From Mycobacterium sp. 155 (lineage in GTDB: Bacteria; Actinomycetota; Actinomycetes; Mycobacteriales; Mycobacteriaceae), in assembly GCF_000373905.1 (NCBI RefSeq), contig NZ_KB892705.1, positions 1,565,613 to 1,629,612 on the forward strand: a DNA stretch of 64,000 bases. Direction: 5' to 3'. Position numbers and translations under genes: made by a program. Each line of letters starts with the position of its first letter. Positions within the stretch are counted from its first letter, which is position 1. The notes below the pieces were generated by a model. That model was not told the origin of the DNA, searched no databases, and saw only the letters and a program-made list of their open reading frames with translations. This document shows, in pieces, positions 53,982 to 64,000 of the stretch.

Positions 53982-55647
53982 GCCGCGACCTTACCGCCCG
54001 GCGGGTGGCCAACGAATACCGCGCTGCGCGAATGGATTCCAGGTCGGTCAGACCGAGTGCATCGTCGACCAGATGTACGGCGTCGAGCAACTGACCGTTG
54101 CTCAGCAGGGTCGCTGTCCGACGCCGCACAGCACGCAGATGCGGTGTGCGCGCGGCTATCAGCTCAGGCGCCGGCACCAACCAGCGATCCGCTTCGCGTG
54201 GTTCGATTTTGAGTATTCCGCCGCCGTAGGAGCGGCCGGTCATCTCGGCGTGCAACAGCGTCACCGAGTTCAGCGTCGCCAACGGCAACAGGTCACGCCC
54301 GAGCGCGGCCAAACCGTCCCGCAGATACACCCCGTGCACCGAGTTGAGGTGATGGGCCTTGGCCCGGTTGGTCACCAACCGCGGGGTGTCGGCGTTCATG
54401 CACGTCAACAAAAGGTCGGCGGGCGCCACGAGCGGCACCAGGTACCAGGGCTTCCGCACCCGGCACTTGTAGGCCAGGTGCACCCCGGCAGCGTGACCAG
54501 CGTCGAGGTAGCGCTGGGCAGCCGCCGACAATCGGCCCGCAGGCCGGAACAATTGAGTGGACTTGCCCTGCTCCCCCAGCTGAACAAGCTGATCAGCGGC
54601 GAGCGTGAGGCCACGGAGATGGGCACTGCCCGGCGGGGACAACGGCAGCAGATCGCTGCGGTGAAGCCCCAATTCCCCGACCCGCTGCGGGGACAGCGCG
54701 AAGAAGGCGTTGTTGCCGGTCACCATGCCCAGCGTGGTATCTCCCCACAACTCCAGGTACGCGAACCGCCCCGCAGTGTGTAACGCGTGCAGCGCATCGA
54801 CGGGTGCGTTGCCGATCAGCCCGCTGACCCATTTATCGGCCGGGTCGCGCGGCGACCAGTTGCGTTGCACCAGTTCCGATGTCAGCGATGCGGCATTGTG
54901 CGCACGGTGAATGACGGCATGGCCGGACGGTCCCTGATCGAATCCGTCGGCCAGCAATAGCACGATGTCGGCCTCGGCCTCGGGGAACACCTGCTCGTCG
55001 AACATCACCAGCTCGACATGGGCGAACCGGTCGAAGAGAAACCTGCGTACGGCAGCCGCGTAGTTGACGCTCAGCAGCTCCGCGGGCAGCACCAGAGCCA
55101 TCCGGCCGCCGGGGCGCAAGAACAGCGCGGAGTGCACGGTGAAGGCCGCCCAACTGGAGGCCAGCCCCGACAGCGCCACGCCGGCCTGCAGGGCGGCCCG
55201 GCGGGACTGGGCCCGCACGGGCCCGCGGAAATCCTGGTATCGGATATAGGGCGGATTGCCGATCACGGCGGTGTACTCCGGCCGCGGGGTGATACCGAAG
55301 AAATCGGCGGTGCGGATGTGTGCCGTGCCTCCGGCGTCGGCCACTCGACGCCGTGCTGCGGCAGCGCTGGCGGGATGGATCTCGACGCCATCGACCTGCG
55401 GGGCCGCACTTCCGAGGTCCTGCAGCCGGTGGGTGGCCGCGATCAGGAATGCCGCGTCGCCGGCCGAGGGCTCGAAGATCCGTTCTTCAGCGCAACGCAC
55501 GGCCCACCGGGTGAGGTACCGGGTGATCTCGGCAGGTGTGAAGAATGCCCCACGCGCCTTACGTGCCGTGGCGGAATCGCCGTCGGCGTGGGCTGCGGTG
55601 TCGGTCACCACGTCATTGTTATCGAAGCCACCGACAAGCCGACGCAC
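53971..55647 (-). CDS. N6-adenine DNA methyltransferase
   Basis: A 558-residue methylase that would protect host DNA at the sites cut by the adjacent nuclease. Motif X is GAFFTPAEITRYLTRWAV, motif I FEPSAGDAAFLIAA (SAM binding), and motif IV AVIGNPPYIRYQDF, the N-P-P-Y active site. LFLRPGGRMALVLPAELLSVNYA follows. Residues 300-540 are probably the target recognition domain (GRSYGGGILKIEPREADRWLVPAPEL). The start is uncertain: GTG 55647 is the first, but GTGs at 55611 or 55608 would begin just before the conserved region and no clear ribosome site favours any. It overlaps the nuclease gene. Confidence 0.85.
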   Translation of the reverse strand: MRRLVGGFDNNDVVTDTAAHADGDSATARKARGAFFTPAEITRYLTRWAVRCAEERIFEPSAGDAAFLIAATHRLQDLGSAAPQVDGVEIHPASAAAARRRVADAGGTAHIRTADFFGITPRPEYTAVIGNPPYIRYQDFRGPVRAQSRRAALQAGVALSGLASSWAAFTVHSALFLRPGGRMALVLPAELLSVNYAAAVRRFLFDRFAHVELVMFDEQVFPEAEADIVLLLADGFDQGPSGHAVIHRAHNAASLTSELVQRNWSPRDPADKWVSGLIGNAPVDALHALHTAGRFAYLELWGDTTLGMVTGNNAFFALSPQRVGELGLHRSDLLPLSPPGSAHLRGLTLAADQLVQLGEQGKSTQLFRPAGRLSAAAQRYLDAGHAAGVHLAYKCRVRKPWYLVPLVAPADLLLTCMNADTPRLVTNRAKAHHLNSVHGVYLRDGLAALGRDLLPLATLNSVTLLHAEMTGRSYGGGILKIEPREADRWLVPAPELIAARTPHLRAVRRRTATLLSNGQLLDAVHLVDDALGLTDLESIRAARYSLATRRAVRSRRAR

Positions 55648-55675
55648 CGCAACGCCGGGATGCGTTCATGCCCTG

Positions 55676-56130
55676 CTAGATGCGCCGGTTGGCCCAGCCA
55701 TCGTCGTTGTGCGCCAGTAGCCGCAATTCACGCTCCCAAGCGTTTGCACGCATCCGGTCTAGCAACCGCCGGACAAGATAGGCGATCAGCACGCTCAACG
55801 CCACTGCACCGAGCCACACACCGGCCGACTGCACAAATGCACTCAACCCGGCATCGGCCCTACTTCTAGGGGCAGCAACGACCTTGCCCTGATTGTCCGT
55901 TCGGCGATCGCACGCACCTGTGCGGCGTAGACATCGGCGCCCGACTGTGCGGCGGTCGGGACAACGAGAAGCGCAGTAGCCAGAACCGTCAGCACGGCAA
56001 TCGCTTCCACCCGATCGGTCATGCGGGCCAGAGGATTACGTGCCAGCCCACGAAACACCCACAATCGGCCGAGTCCATCGGTGTCACCCTCCGCTGAATC
56101 GACCACCATGGCGCTCGATGCGCGCGTCAC
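55676..56130 (-). pseudogene. Mycobacterial two-helix membrane protein, internally deleted
   Basis: Two halves of one gene family lie in different frames. The upstream half, starting at 56109 or 56130, encodes GLARNPLARMTDRVEAIAVLTVLATALLVVP (helix 1) and QSGADVYAAQVRAIAE, then stops after a frameshifted tail at 55843. The downstream half reads DNQGKVVAAPRSRADAGLSAFVQSAGVWLGAVALSVLIAYLVRRLLDRMR with the second helix, and ends with ELRLLAHNDDGWANRRI and TAG at 55676. In the family, as I recall it, 50-60 residues of outside domain lie between them; here they are missing at about 55890-55910. Function of the intact family is unknown. Divergent from the FetB-like gene. Confidence 0.6.
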
Positions 56131-56147
56131 AGTGATGAGATGCTCGT

Positions 56148-56876
56148 ATGCCGTATGCGACTTTGCTGCTTGGCGCCGCAGTCCTGCTCGCCATCACCTC
56201 GGCGGTGATGTGGTGGGCCAAGATCGAACATGCGGCCGCACCCTGGTGGGCGGTCACCCGCGCGCTCGGGCAGTTGGCGCTGATCAGTCTCGCGCTGCGC
56301 GGAATTTTGGCTCACCCTGCACTCGTGGCGCTGGCATTGGCGGTGATGGTCAGCGTGGCGGCGTGGACGGCGGCCCGCAGGCTGCGGGATCTGCATGGCG
56401 GCCCGATCGCGGTGGTGATGTCGACGGTGGCGGCGAGTGCACTGACCATCGGCGTGGCGTTCGGACTGCACATGCTGGCGCTGGAGAGCCGGTTCGTGAT
56501 CGCGCTGGGCGGCATCGTCATCGGTTCGACGATGACCGCGACCACCTTGGCGGGTCGTAATTTTCAGCGGATGTCGGTGAAGTCGCGGGCCGAAATCGAA
56601 GGCTGGCTGTCTATCGGCGCGACGCCGAGCCAATCGGTGGTGCACATCGGCCGAGCTGCGGCCGGGGACGCCGTGCGCCCGGTCCTCGACCAGACCAGGA
56701 CGACGGGGCTCGTCACACTCCCCGGTGCATTCGTGGGTGCGCTGATGGCGGGTGCTCTGCCGTTGGAAGCCGCACGGTTTCAGGTAGTGGTGCTGGTGTG
56801 TCTGATCACCGCCCAGACCGTTGCGGCCACCCTGCTCGTACGCATCCTGGGCCGATCACCCGTCCTCGCGGTCTGA
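56148..56876 (+). CDS. FetB/UPF0014-family ABC permease
   Basis: A 242-residue membrane protein with seven hydrophobic helices. Family blocks are MLALESRFVIALGGIVIGSTMTATTLAGRNF in the middle and RAEIEGWLSIGATPSQSVVHIGRAAAGDAVRPVLDQTRTTGLVTLPGAFVGALMAGALPLEAARFQVVV in the last third. The GWLSIGATPSQ and GLVTLPG motifs are typical of FetB, the permease of an iron export system in E. coli. Its ATPase partner FetA is not beside it, although an unattached ATPase gene lies 3.2 kb away. ATG at 56148 with GAGATG upstream. It converges on hisI across 6 bp. Confidence 0.85.
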   Translation: MPYATLLLGAAVLLAITSAVMWWAKIEHAAAPWWAVTRALGQLALISLALRGILAHPALVALALAVMVSVAAWTAARRLRDLHGGPIAVVMSTVAASALTIGVAFGLHMLALESRFVIALGGIVIGSTMTATTLAGRNFQRMSVKSRAEIEGWLSIGATPSQSVVHIGRAAAGDAVRPVLDQTRTTGLVTLPGAFVGALMAGALPLEAARFQVVVLVCLITAQTVAATLLVRILGRSPVLAV

Positions 56877-56882
56877 GGCTGG

Positions 56883-57233
56883 CTAGCCCTCGGGCGGTAG
56901 CAGCAGATCGGCGTCGAAGCAGGTGTGATCGCCGGTGTGGCAGGCTCCGCCGACCTGGTCGACCTCCAGCAACACCGTGTCACCGTCGCAGTCCAGCCGC
57001 ACCGAATGCACGCGCTGGGTGTGCCCGGAGGTGGCGCCCTTGATCCACTGCTCGCCTCGCGAACGCGAAAAATATGTCGCCTCACGGGTTTCCAGCGTGC
57101 GGGCCAATGCGTCGTCATCCATCCAGGCGACCATTAGCACGTCACCAGTGCCACGCTCCTGCACCACAGCGGCGAACAGACCGTCGGCGTTGCGCTTGAG
57201 CCGCGCGGCGATAGCCACATCGAGTCCACTCAT
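56883..57233 (-). CDS. hisI: Phosphoribosyl-AMP cyclohydrolase
   Basis: Third step of histidine synthesis, opening the adenine ring of phosphoribosyl-AMP. The 116 residues carry [59 protein letters not shown] and the zinc/magnesium segment [19 protein letters not shown]. No HisE domain is fused, which fits mycobacteria, where hisE is separate. The ATG at 57233 overlaps the hisF stop (ATGA); the open frame that extends further upstream is a shadow of hisF. Last gene of the his operon here. Confidence 0.93.
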   Translation of the reverse strand: MSGLDVAIAARLKRNADGLFAAVVQERGTGDVLMVAWMDDDALARTLETREATYFSRSRGEQWIKGATSGHTQRVHSVRLDCDGDTVLLEVDQVGGACHTGDHTCFDADLLLPPEG

Positions 57234-58009
57234 CGCACAGTGATCCCTGCGGCCGCCATTGCCGCCTTGACCTCGGCGATGGTCAGCTCCCGGAAGTGAA
57301 AAACGCTCGCGGCCAGGACGGCATCGGCGCCTGCGACAACGGCCGGCGGGAAATGTTCCGCCGCGCCGGCGCCGCCGCTGGCGATCACGGGCACGGTGAC
57401 CGCCGCACGCACAGCGCGCAGCATGTCCAGGTCGAAACCCGCTTTGGTGCCATCGCGGTCCATCGAATTCAGCAGGATCTCGCCGACACCGAGTTCGGCG
57501 CCACGGGTGGCCCACTCGATGGCGTCGATACCGGTGCCACGCCGCCCGCCGTGCGTCGTGACTTCCCAGCCCGACGGGGTGGGAGCCGCACCGGCCGGAA
57601 CAGTGCGGGCATCGACACTGAGCACGATGCACTGCGAGCCGAATTGCCGGGCCAACTCGGCGAGGAGTTCGGGCCGAGCGATCGCGGCCGTGTTGACCGA
57701 AACCTTGTCCGCGCCGGCCCGCAGCAGCATGTCGACGTCTTCGACGGACCGCACGCCACCGCCGACCGTCAGCGGGATGAACACCTGCTCGGCGGTGCGC
57801 TTGACCACCTCCAGCATGGTGCTCCGGCCGGACGACGACGCCGTCACATCCAGGAAGGTCAGCTCGTCGGCACCCTCGGCGTCGTAGGCCGCAGCCAGTT
57901 CGACGGGATCCCCGGCGTCGCGGAGGTTTGCGAAGTTGACGCCTTTTACGACGCGACCGTCGTCGACGTCCAGGCACGGAATGACCCGGGTAGCAACGTC
58001 ACTGGTCAC
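57230..58009 (-). CDS. hisF: Imidazole glycerol phosphate synthase cyclase subunit
   Basis: With HisH makes imidazole glycerol phosphate and AICAR. GTG 58009 (259 residues) has GGAGG seven bases upstream and overlaps the inositol phosphatase stop (GTGA). Motifs are [19 protein letters not shown] with the first catalytic aspartate, [45 protein letters not shown] with the second catalytic aspartate, and [13 protein letters not shown]. The segment [20 protein letters not shown] is an insertion common in actinobacterial HisF. Confidence 0.94.
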   Translation of the reverse strand: MTSDVATRVIPCLDVDDGRVVKGVNFANLRDAGDPVELAAAYDAEGADELTFLDVTASSSGRSTMLEVVKRTAEQVFIPLTVGGGVRSVEDVDMLLRAGADKVSVNTAAIARPELLAELARQFGSQCIVLSVDARTVPAGAAPTPSGWEVTTHGGRRGTGIDAIEWATRGAELGVGEILLNSMDRDGTKAGFDLDMLRAVRAAVTVPVIASGGAGAAEHFPPAVVAGADAVLAASVFHFRELTIAEVKAAMAAAGITVR

Positions 58010-58818
58010 AGGTAATCCTCCGGGTTGCCTGCAGATTTCACGATGTCCAGTATGCGGTCGTGCACACCGGGTGCCGCGGCCAGCGCCGATTTGGACTCGG
58101 CAGTCCATGGCTCACCGGCAAGATCGGTCACGACACCGCCGGCCGCGCGGACGAGTGCCACGCCGGCCGCGTGATCCCAGATGTGATGCCCGAAACTGAT
58201 GGCGGCGCTCAGGATTCCGGCAGCCACATACGCCAGATCGATGCCGGTGGCGCCATGCATCCGCACACGCGAGCACTCACGGCTCAGATTCGCCAGCACC
58301 TGGGCCCGGTACCGCCCCGGGAACCGCCCTCGCGAGTCGATGTTGAACGACTGAATTCCCACGATGGAGTCGGCCAGTGTCGGAGAGCCGAGCGGAGGAA
58401 GCGCTTCGGCGTTGTCGTATACCGGTCCACCGGCGAGCGCCGAGTAACGCTGTCCCATGAAGGGCAGCCAGGTCAGGCCCGCGATCGGTTCGCCATTTGC
58501 CAACAGCCCCAGCAGAATTGCGGCCATCGGCGAACCCGCCGCGTAGTTGAAGGTGCCGTCGATCGGGTCGAGCACCCACACCAGGTCGGAATCGATCGGT
58601 TCACCGCCGAACTCCTCACCGTGTACCCCGATCCCGGTCGCTTCGGCCAACGCCCTGACCACCTGTCGCTCGATGGCCAGGTCGACCTCGGTGGCGAAGT
58701 CATTGCCCTGCTTACGGACCGCGGAATCGGCCCGGTGCCCGGCAATGAACGGAGCCGATGCCTCGTCGAGAATCTCGGCCGCAGTGGCGAGCAGCGCGGC
58801 CAGCCGGTTGGGGTCCAC
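58006..58818 (-). CDS. impA: Inositol monophosphatase family protein inside his operon
   Basis: A 270-residue Mg-dependent sugar or polyol phosphatase. GTG 58818 lies 5 nt after the hisA stop. Metal motifs are [26 protein letters not shown] (DPIDGT) and [24 protein letters not shown] (WD). In M. tuberculosis the counterpart ImpA (Rv1604) sits at the same place and has been linked to inositol metabolism, while histidinol phosphatase is a family relative. Located between hisA and hisF and translationally coupled to hisF, it could be the missing histidinol-phosphate phosphatase of this operon; that is inference. Confidence 0.85.
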   Translation of the reverse strand: MDPNRLAALLATAAEILDEASAPFIAGHRADSAVRKQGNDFATEVDLAIERQVVRALAEATGIGVHGEEFGGEPIDSDLVWVLDPIDGTFNYAAGSPMAAILLGLLANGEPIAGLTWLPFMGQRYSALAGGPVYDNAEALPPLGSPTLADSIVGIQSFNIDSRGRFPGRYRAQVLANLSRECSRVRMHGATGIDLAYVAAGILSAAISFGHHIWDHAAGVALVRAAGGVVTDLAGEPWTAESKSALAAAPGVHDRILDIVKSAGNPEDYL

Positions 58819-58822
58819 CGGC

Positions 58823-59557
58823 TCAGCCGCTGACCGCGGCCAGAGCCTCGGGCAGGGTGAATCGTCCGGCGTACAGTGCCTTTCCGACGATCGCGCCCTC
58901 GACACCACGCTCAGTCAGGGTGGCGATGGCCCGCAGATCGTCGAGGCTGGACACACCACCGGAGGCGATGACCGGCACCCCGCTGCGCTCAGCTACCGCG
59001 CCGAGCAGCTCCAGATTGGGCCCGGTCAGTGTGCCGTCCTTGGTGACGTCGGTGACCACGTAACGCGAACATCCCTCACGCTCGAGGCGTTGCAGCACGT
59101 CCCAGAGGTCGCCGCCGTCAGTTTCCCACCCTCGCCCTCGGAGCCGATGCGCACCGTCCACGATCTGCACATCCAGACCGACGGCCACCTTGTCGCCGTA
59201 CTCAGCGATAGCCGCCGCGCACCACTGTGGATTCTCCAGCGCCGCGGTACCGATGTTGACTCGGGCGCAGCCGGTGTCCAGGGCGGCCTTCAGCGATTCG
59301 TCGTCACGGATGCCGCCGGAAAGTTCCACGTCGACATCCAGCTTGCCGACGACCTCGGCGAGCAACTCCCGATTACTCCCCCGGCCGAACGCCGCGTCGA
59401 GATCCACCAGATGGATCCACTGCGCGCCGTCCCGCTGCCAGGCCAGCGCGGCATCGAGCGCCGAGCCGTAGTCGGTCTCGCTGCCCGCCTTGCCCTGAAC
59501 CAGCCGCACCGCCTTGCCCTCGACCACGTCGACGGCCGGCAATAAAATCAAAGTCAC
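58823..59557 (-). CDS. priA: PriA, bifunctional HisA/TrpF isomerase
   Basis: A (beta/alpha)8 isomerase of 244 residues. It acts on ProFAR in histidine synthesis and, in actinobacteria, also on PRA in tryptophan synthesis. [22 protein letters not shown] holds the first catalytic aspartate and Arg; [24 protein letters not shown] carries the second catalytic aspartate region and the RGRGW loop that switches between substrates; [16 protein letters not shown] and [13 protein letters not shown] follow. The RGW loop and the absence of trpF in the window both support the dual-function assignment. ATGA with hisH. Confidence 0.92.
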   Translation of the reverse strand: MTLILLPAVDVVEGKAVRLVQGKAGSETDYGSALDAALAWQRDGAQWIHLVDLDAAFGRGSNRELLAEVVGKLDVDVELSGGIRDDESLKAALDTGCARVNIGTAALENPQWCAAAIAEYGDKVAVGLDVQIVDGAHRLRGRGWETDGGDLWDVLQRLEREGCSRYVVTDVTKDGTLTGPNLELLGAVAERSGVPVIASGGVSSLDDLRAIATLTERGVEGAIVGKALYAGRFTLPEALAAVSG

Positions 59558-60167
59558 AGTCCCTCAACCCAATTCGCGAGCAGCGTCGCACCAGCGTCAC
59601 CGCTCTTCTCCGGATGAAATTGTGTGGCCGCCAATGGCCCGTCCTCGACCGCCGCGATGAACCGAACATGGTGCGTCGCCCACGTGACCAGCGCGTCAGG
59701 ATTGCCTGACCACTCCTGTGCGGCGTAGGAGTGCACGAAGTAGAACCGAGTGTCGGCGTCCAGCCCCCGGAACAGCCTACTTCCGGCGGCAGCCTCGACG
59801 ACATTCCAGCCCATGTGCGGGATGACCGGCGCGTCGAGGCGGGTGACCGCACCGGGCCACTGACCACACCCGACGGACTCCACGCCGAACTCGACACCGC
59901 GAGCGAACATGATCTGCATGCCGACGCAGACCCCGAGCACTGGGTGGCCGTGCTGTAAACGATCCGCGATGATCTTCTCCCCGCCGATCGCCCGCAGTCC
60001 CTGCATGCACGCTTCGTAGGCGCCGACACCTGGCACCACCAGACCATCGGCGGCCGCCGCGGCACCCGGGTCTGCGGTCACCTCGACATCGGCGCCGACC
60101 CGCTGCAAGGCCCGTTGCGCCGAGCGCAGATTTCCCGAACCGTAGTCGAGAACAATGACTTTCTTCG

Positions 60168-60171
<4 letters not shown>
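59554..60171 (-). CDS. hisH: Imidazole glycerol phosphate synthase glutaminase subunit
   Basis: Class I glutamine amidotransferase supplying ammonia to HisF. The 205 residues start [23 protein letters not shown]. The catalytic cysteine is in [13 protein letters not shown], and the His and Glu in [31 protein letters not shown] is the usual oxyanion strand region. Both ends overlap neighbours by ATGA (hisB upstream, priA downstream). Confidence 0.95.
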
Positions 60172-61962
<1,791 letters not shown>

Positions 61963-61963
61963 A

Positions 61964-63292
61964 TCACCGCTCGAACCTCCGTCGTACCGCCTCACCGTGC
62001 GCGGGTAGATCTTCCGCCTTCGACAGCGTGATCACATGCCCGGAAACATCTTTCAGCGCGGCTTCGTCGTACTCCACCACGTGGATGCCACGCAGGAAGG
62101 TCTGCACCGACAGCCCGCTGGAGTGTCGAGCACAGCCCGCGGTGGGCAGCACGTGGTTGGACCCTGCGCAGTAGTCACCGAGGCTCACCGGCGACCAAGC
62201 GCCGACGAAGATCGCCCCGGCAGACCGGATCCGGTCTGCGACCCCTGCGGCGTCGACGGTCTGGATCTCCAGATGTTCGGCCGCATAGGCATTGACGGTG
62301 CGGATACCGGCGGGGATGTCGTCGACGAGCACGATGGCAGACTGCTGCCCGGACAGGGCCGCGGTCACGCGCTCGACATGCACTGTGGTGGCCAGCTGGG
62401 CGGTCAATTCACGGTCGGTGGCATCAGCCAGCGCGACACTGTCGGTGACCAGCACACTGGCGGCCATCTCGTCGTGTTCGGCCTGGCTGATCAGATCGGC
62501 GGCCACGTGCACCGGGTCGGCGGTGTGGTCGGCCAGGATGGCGATCTCAGTAGGCCCGGCTTCGGCGTCGATACCCACCTGCGACCGGCAGATCCGTTTG
62601 GCGGCGGTGACATAGATGTTGCCGGGCCCGGTGATCATGTCCACGGGTGCCAACTCGGCTCCATCGGTGTCGGTGCCGCCGTAGGCGAGCAGCGCAACGG
62701 CCTGAGCCCCGCCGACCGCCCACACTTCTTCCACACCGAGCAATGCCGCGGCAGCCAGGATGGTCGGATGCGGGAGCCCGCCGAACTGAGCCTGCGGGGG
62801 GCTCGCGATCACCAGGGAGTCCACCCCCGCGGTCTGCGCGGGCACCACGTTCATCACCACGCTGGACGGATAGACCGCGTTACCGCCCGGAACATAGAGG
62901 CCGACCCGCTCGACGGGCACCCAGCGTTCGGTGACGGTCGCGCCCGGCGCCAGGGTCGTGGTGGTGTCGGTGCGGCGCTGATCAGCGTGCACCGTGCGGG
63001 CGCGCTCGATCGACACCTCCAGCGCGGCCCGCACGTCCGGGGCCAACTCGGACAGCGCCTGCGCCAGCATTACGGCCGGGACACGCACGGTCGCGGGCCG
63101 GACTCCGTCGAACGATTCCCCGTACTCCAAGGCCGCCGCCGCACCTCTCTCGGCGATTGCGTCGACGATCGGGCGGACTCTGGGCACCACTGCGTCCACG
63201 TCGACGCCACCGCGCGGCAGGGCAGCGCGCAATTGCGCGGCGCTCATCTCGCGGTTACGCAGGTCGATACGGGACATCTGAAACTCGGCCAT
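61964..63292 (-). CDS. hisD: Histidinol dehydrogenase
   Basis: Zinc enzyme that oxidises histidinol to histidine in two NAD-dependent steps. The 442 residues have [91 protein letters not shown] with the catalytic Glu/His pair, and [25 protein letters not shown]. The ATG at 63292 is the first start; one at 63277 (MSRIDLR) is equally close to the family start. It is the promoter-proximal gene of the his operon; hisE/hisG and hisN are not in this window. Confidence 0.95.
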   Translation of the reverse strand: MAEFQMSRIDLRNREMSAAQLRAALPRGGVDVDAVVPRVRPIVDAIAERGAAAALEYGESFDGVRPATVRVPAVMLAQALSELAPDVRAALEVSIERARTVHADQRRTDTTTTLAPGATVTERWVPVERVGLYVPGGNAVYPSSVVMNVVPAQTAGVDSLVIASPPQAQFGGLPHPTILAAAALLGVEEVWAVGGAQAVALLAYGGTDTDGAELAPVDMITGPGNIYVTAAKRICRSQVGIDAEAGPTEIAILADHTADPVHVAADLISQAEHDEMAASVLVTDSVALADATDRELTAQLATTVHVERVTAALSGQQSAIVLVDDIPAGIRTVNAYAAEHLEIQTVDAAGVADRIRSAGAIFVGAWSPVSLGDYCAGSNHVLPTAGCARHSSGLSVQTFLRGIHVVEYDEAALKDVSGHVITLSKAEDLPAHGEAVRRRFER

Positions 63293-63295
63293 CTT

Positions 63296-63324
63296 TTCAA
63301 TTGTCCCTGATCAGTCCAGTTGAA
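63296..63324. promoter_or_regulatory. Imperfect palindrome upstream of hisD
   Basis: TTCAATTG (63296-63303) and CAGTTGAA (63317-63324) are near reverse complements (one mismatch) around TGATCA (63308-63313). It spans 29 bp immediately before the hisD start, where an operator or translation-control hairpin would act. It is AT-rich against a GC-rich background. No regulator is evident nearby. Confidence 0.4.
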
Positions 63325-63774
63325 TAAAAATCCGGGCAGCCGCACGTCGGCAGTGCCCTACGAAACCATCGTCACCAGCCACCGCAAAGCCAATACGCTC
63401 GCGGTGCTGCTCGCCCACGACGAGACGCAGGGGCTTGGTGTTCAGGCCGAGTTCGCCGGCGGTCATCAGTCCCAGCTGTCACAGCTGCAACGGCAGTCAC
63501 GACTCTCAGATCATGGTGGTACTGCCCGCCTGTTAACGACAAAGTCGCTGAGATCGCCCCGCCAACCACATCAGCATCATCACTCTCACCCCAGCCGGTG
63601 TCGTCTTGCCACATATGTCCCGTAAACCCCACGGACCCCGGTGATCACGTGCCGCGTTGACTCCGCGTTGACTCATCAAAAATGTCCGTTTCGTTGATTC
63701 GTTGCCTCATGTGACAGTGCCCGGTTGCGGCGTGTCGTTGCGGTGGTGGGGTGGGGGTGGGTTAGCGCCGGGGG
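63325..63774. other. Non-coding region between his operon and transposase
   Basis: About 450 bp without a convincing gene. The frame at 63320-63625 has no recognisable domain, its composition is irregular, and it is read as non-coding. An 11-bp tandem repeat CCGCGTTGACT lies at 63652-63662 and 63663-63673. From about 63674 the sequence (for example CATCAAAAATGTCCGTTTCGTT) looks like the end of an insertion element preceding the transposase start. Confidence 0.4.
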
Positions 63775-64000
63775 ATGGGGTTGACGTTGACGGAGCGCAC
63801 GGCGGTGACCAGGGCGATCGCGGTGCGGTATGTGCAGGCGAGTCGGGACGAGAAGTCCCGGATTCTCGATGAGTTGTGTGCCACGACGGGCTGGCATCGC
63901 GATCATGCCCGCAAGGCGTTGCGGGGTGCGCTGCGGCCGCGGGTGGTGCGGGCGCGGCGGCCCCGGCCCCCGACCTATGGCCCGGAAGTCATTGAGGCCC
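63775..64000 (+). CDS. Transposase/integrase-type protein, N-terminal fragment
   Basis: An open frame from ATG 63775 runs off the window edge (75 codons visible). The translation begins GLTLTERTAVTRAIAVRYV and continues DEKSRILDELCATTGWHRDHARKALRGAL, then PRPPTYGPEVIEA. A helix-turn-helix with the TGWHRxHARKAL pattern at the start is typical of transposases whose catalytic core is an rve-type integrase domain, in an IS family often annotated in mycobacteria. The catalytic part is beyond the edge. A 100-bp non-coding stretch separates it from what may be the element end near 63674. Confidence 0.65.
   Translation, partial: MGLTLTERTAVTRAIAVRYVQASRDEKSRILDELCATTGWHRDHARKALRGALRPRVVRARRPRPPTYGPEVIEA

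Overview
This is high-GC actinobacterial DNA with frequent GTG and TTG starts and many 4-nt or 1-nt start/stop overlaps. The gene content is that of a mycobacterium, probably a fast grower: two tandem MspA-type porins, a PdtaR-type ANTAR regulator, a class III adenylate cyclase of the Rv1625c type, cydABDC, an acidic-tailed Lgt, and the trp and his clusters in the order known from M. tuberculosis Rv1626 to Rv1599. The genus is inferred from remembered family sequences and gene order; no database search was run.

Layout. 1-6 kb: sugar and gluconate use (metallo-hydrolase fragment, xylulokinase, gluconate permease and kinase with a divergent GntR regulator) plus DoxX and RDD membrane proteins. 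6-11.3 kb: a complete branched-chain amino acid ABC importer, livK-H-M-G-F, with a small YnfA gene coupled to its end. 11.4-18.6 kb: pdtaR, an unusual tRNA-Leu(CAA), a cluster of exported proteins and porins, and the membrane adenylate cyclase. 18.6-25.8 kb: one long minus-strand unit with a polar amino acid ABC importer, a sulfurtransferase, a two-component pair and a DUF2339 membrane protein. 26-33 kb: cydABDC behind a sharp palindrome. 33-42 kb: thioesterase, pyruvate kinase and glutamate synthase, whose large subunit is broken. 42-51.5 kb: lgt, trpABC-E, a peroxiredoxin and a leuA paralogue with its own leader peptide. 51.5-56.9 kb: accessory genes (FadR regulator with an ABC ATPase, a restriction-modification pair, a broken membrane-protein gene, a FetB-like permease). 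56.9-63.3 kb: a minus-strand his operon. From 63.3 kb: non-coding DNA and the start of a transposase.

How it fits together. No trpF is present in the trp cluster, and the his cluster encodes a PriA-type isomerase that serves both pathways, so the two operons depend on each other. cydAB encodes the bd oxidase and cydDC the exporter needed to assemble it. The liv importer and the leader-controlled leuA paralogue both bear on leucine supply.

The least expected features are regulatory or structural. A 13-residue leucine-rich leader peptide lies in front of leuA with mutually exclusive hairpins. Two tandem 10-codon minicistrons are chained by TGATG overlaps between hisD and hisC. A 27-bp tandem repeat is inserted in cydB. 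A 21-bp BlaI-like palindrome precedes cydA. The Leu-anticodon tRNA has only a 5-nt variable loop. Two genes (gltB and a small membrane protein) carry internal deletions with frameshifts.
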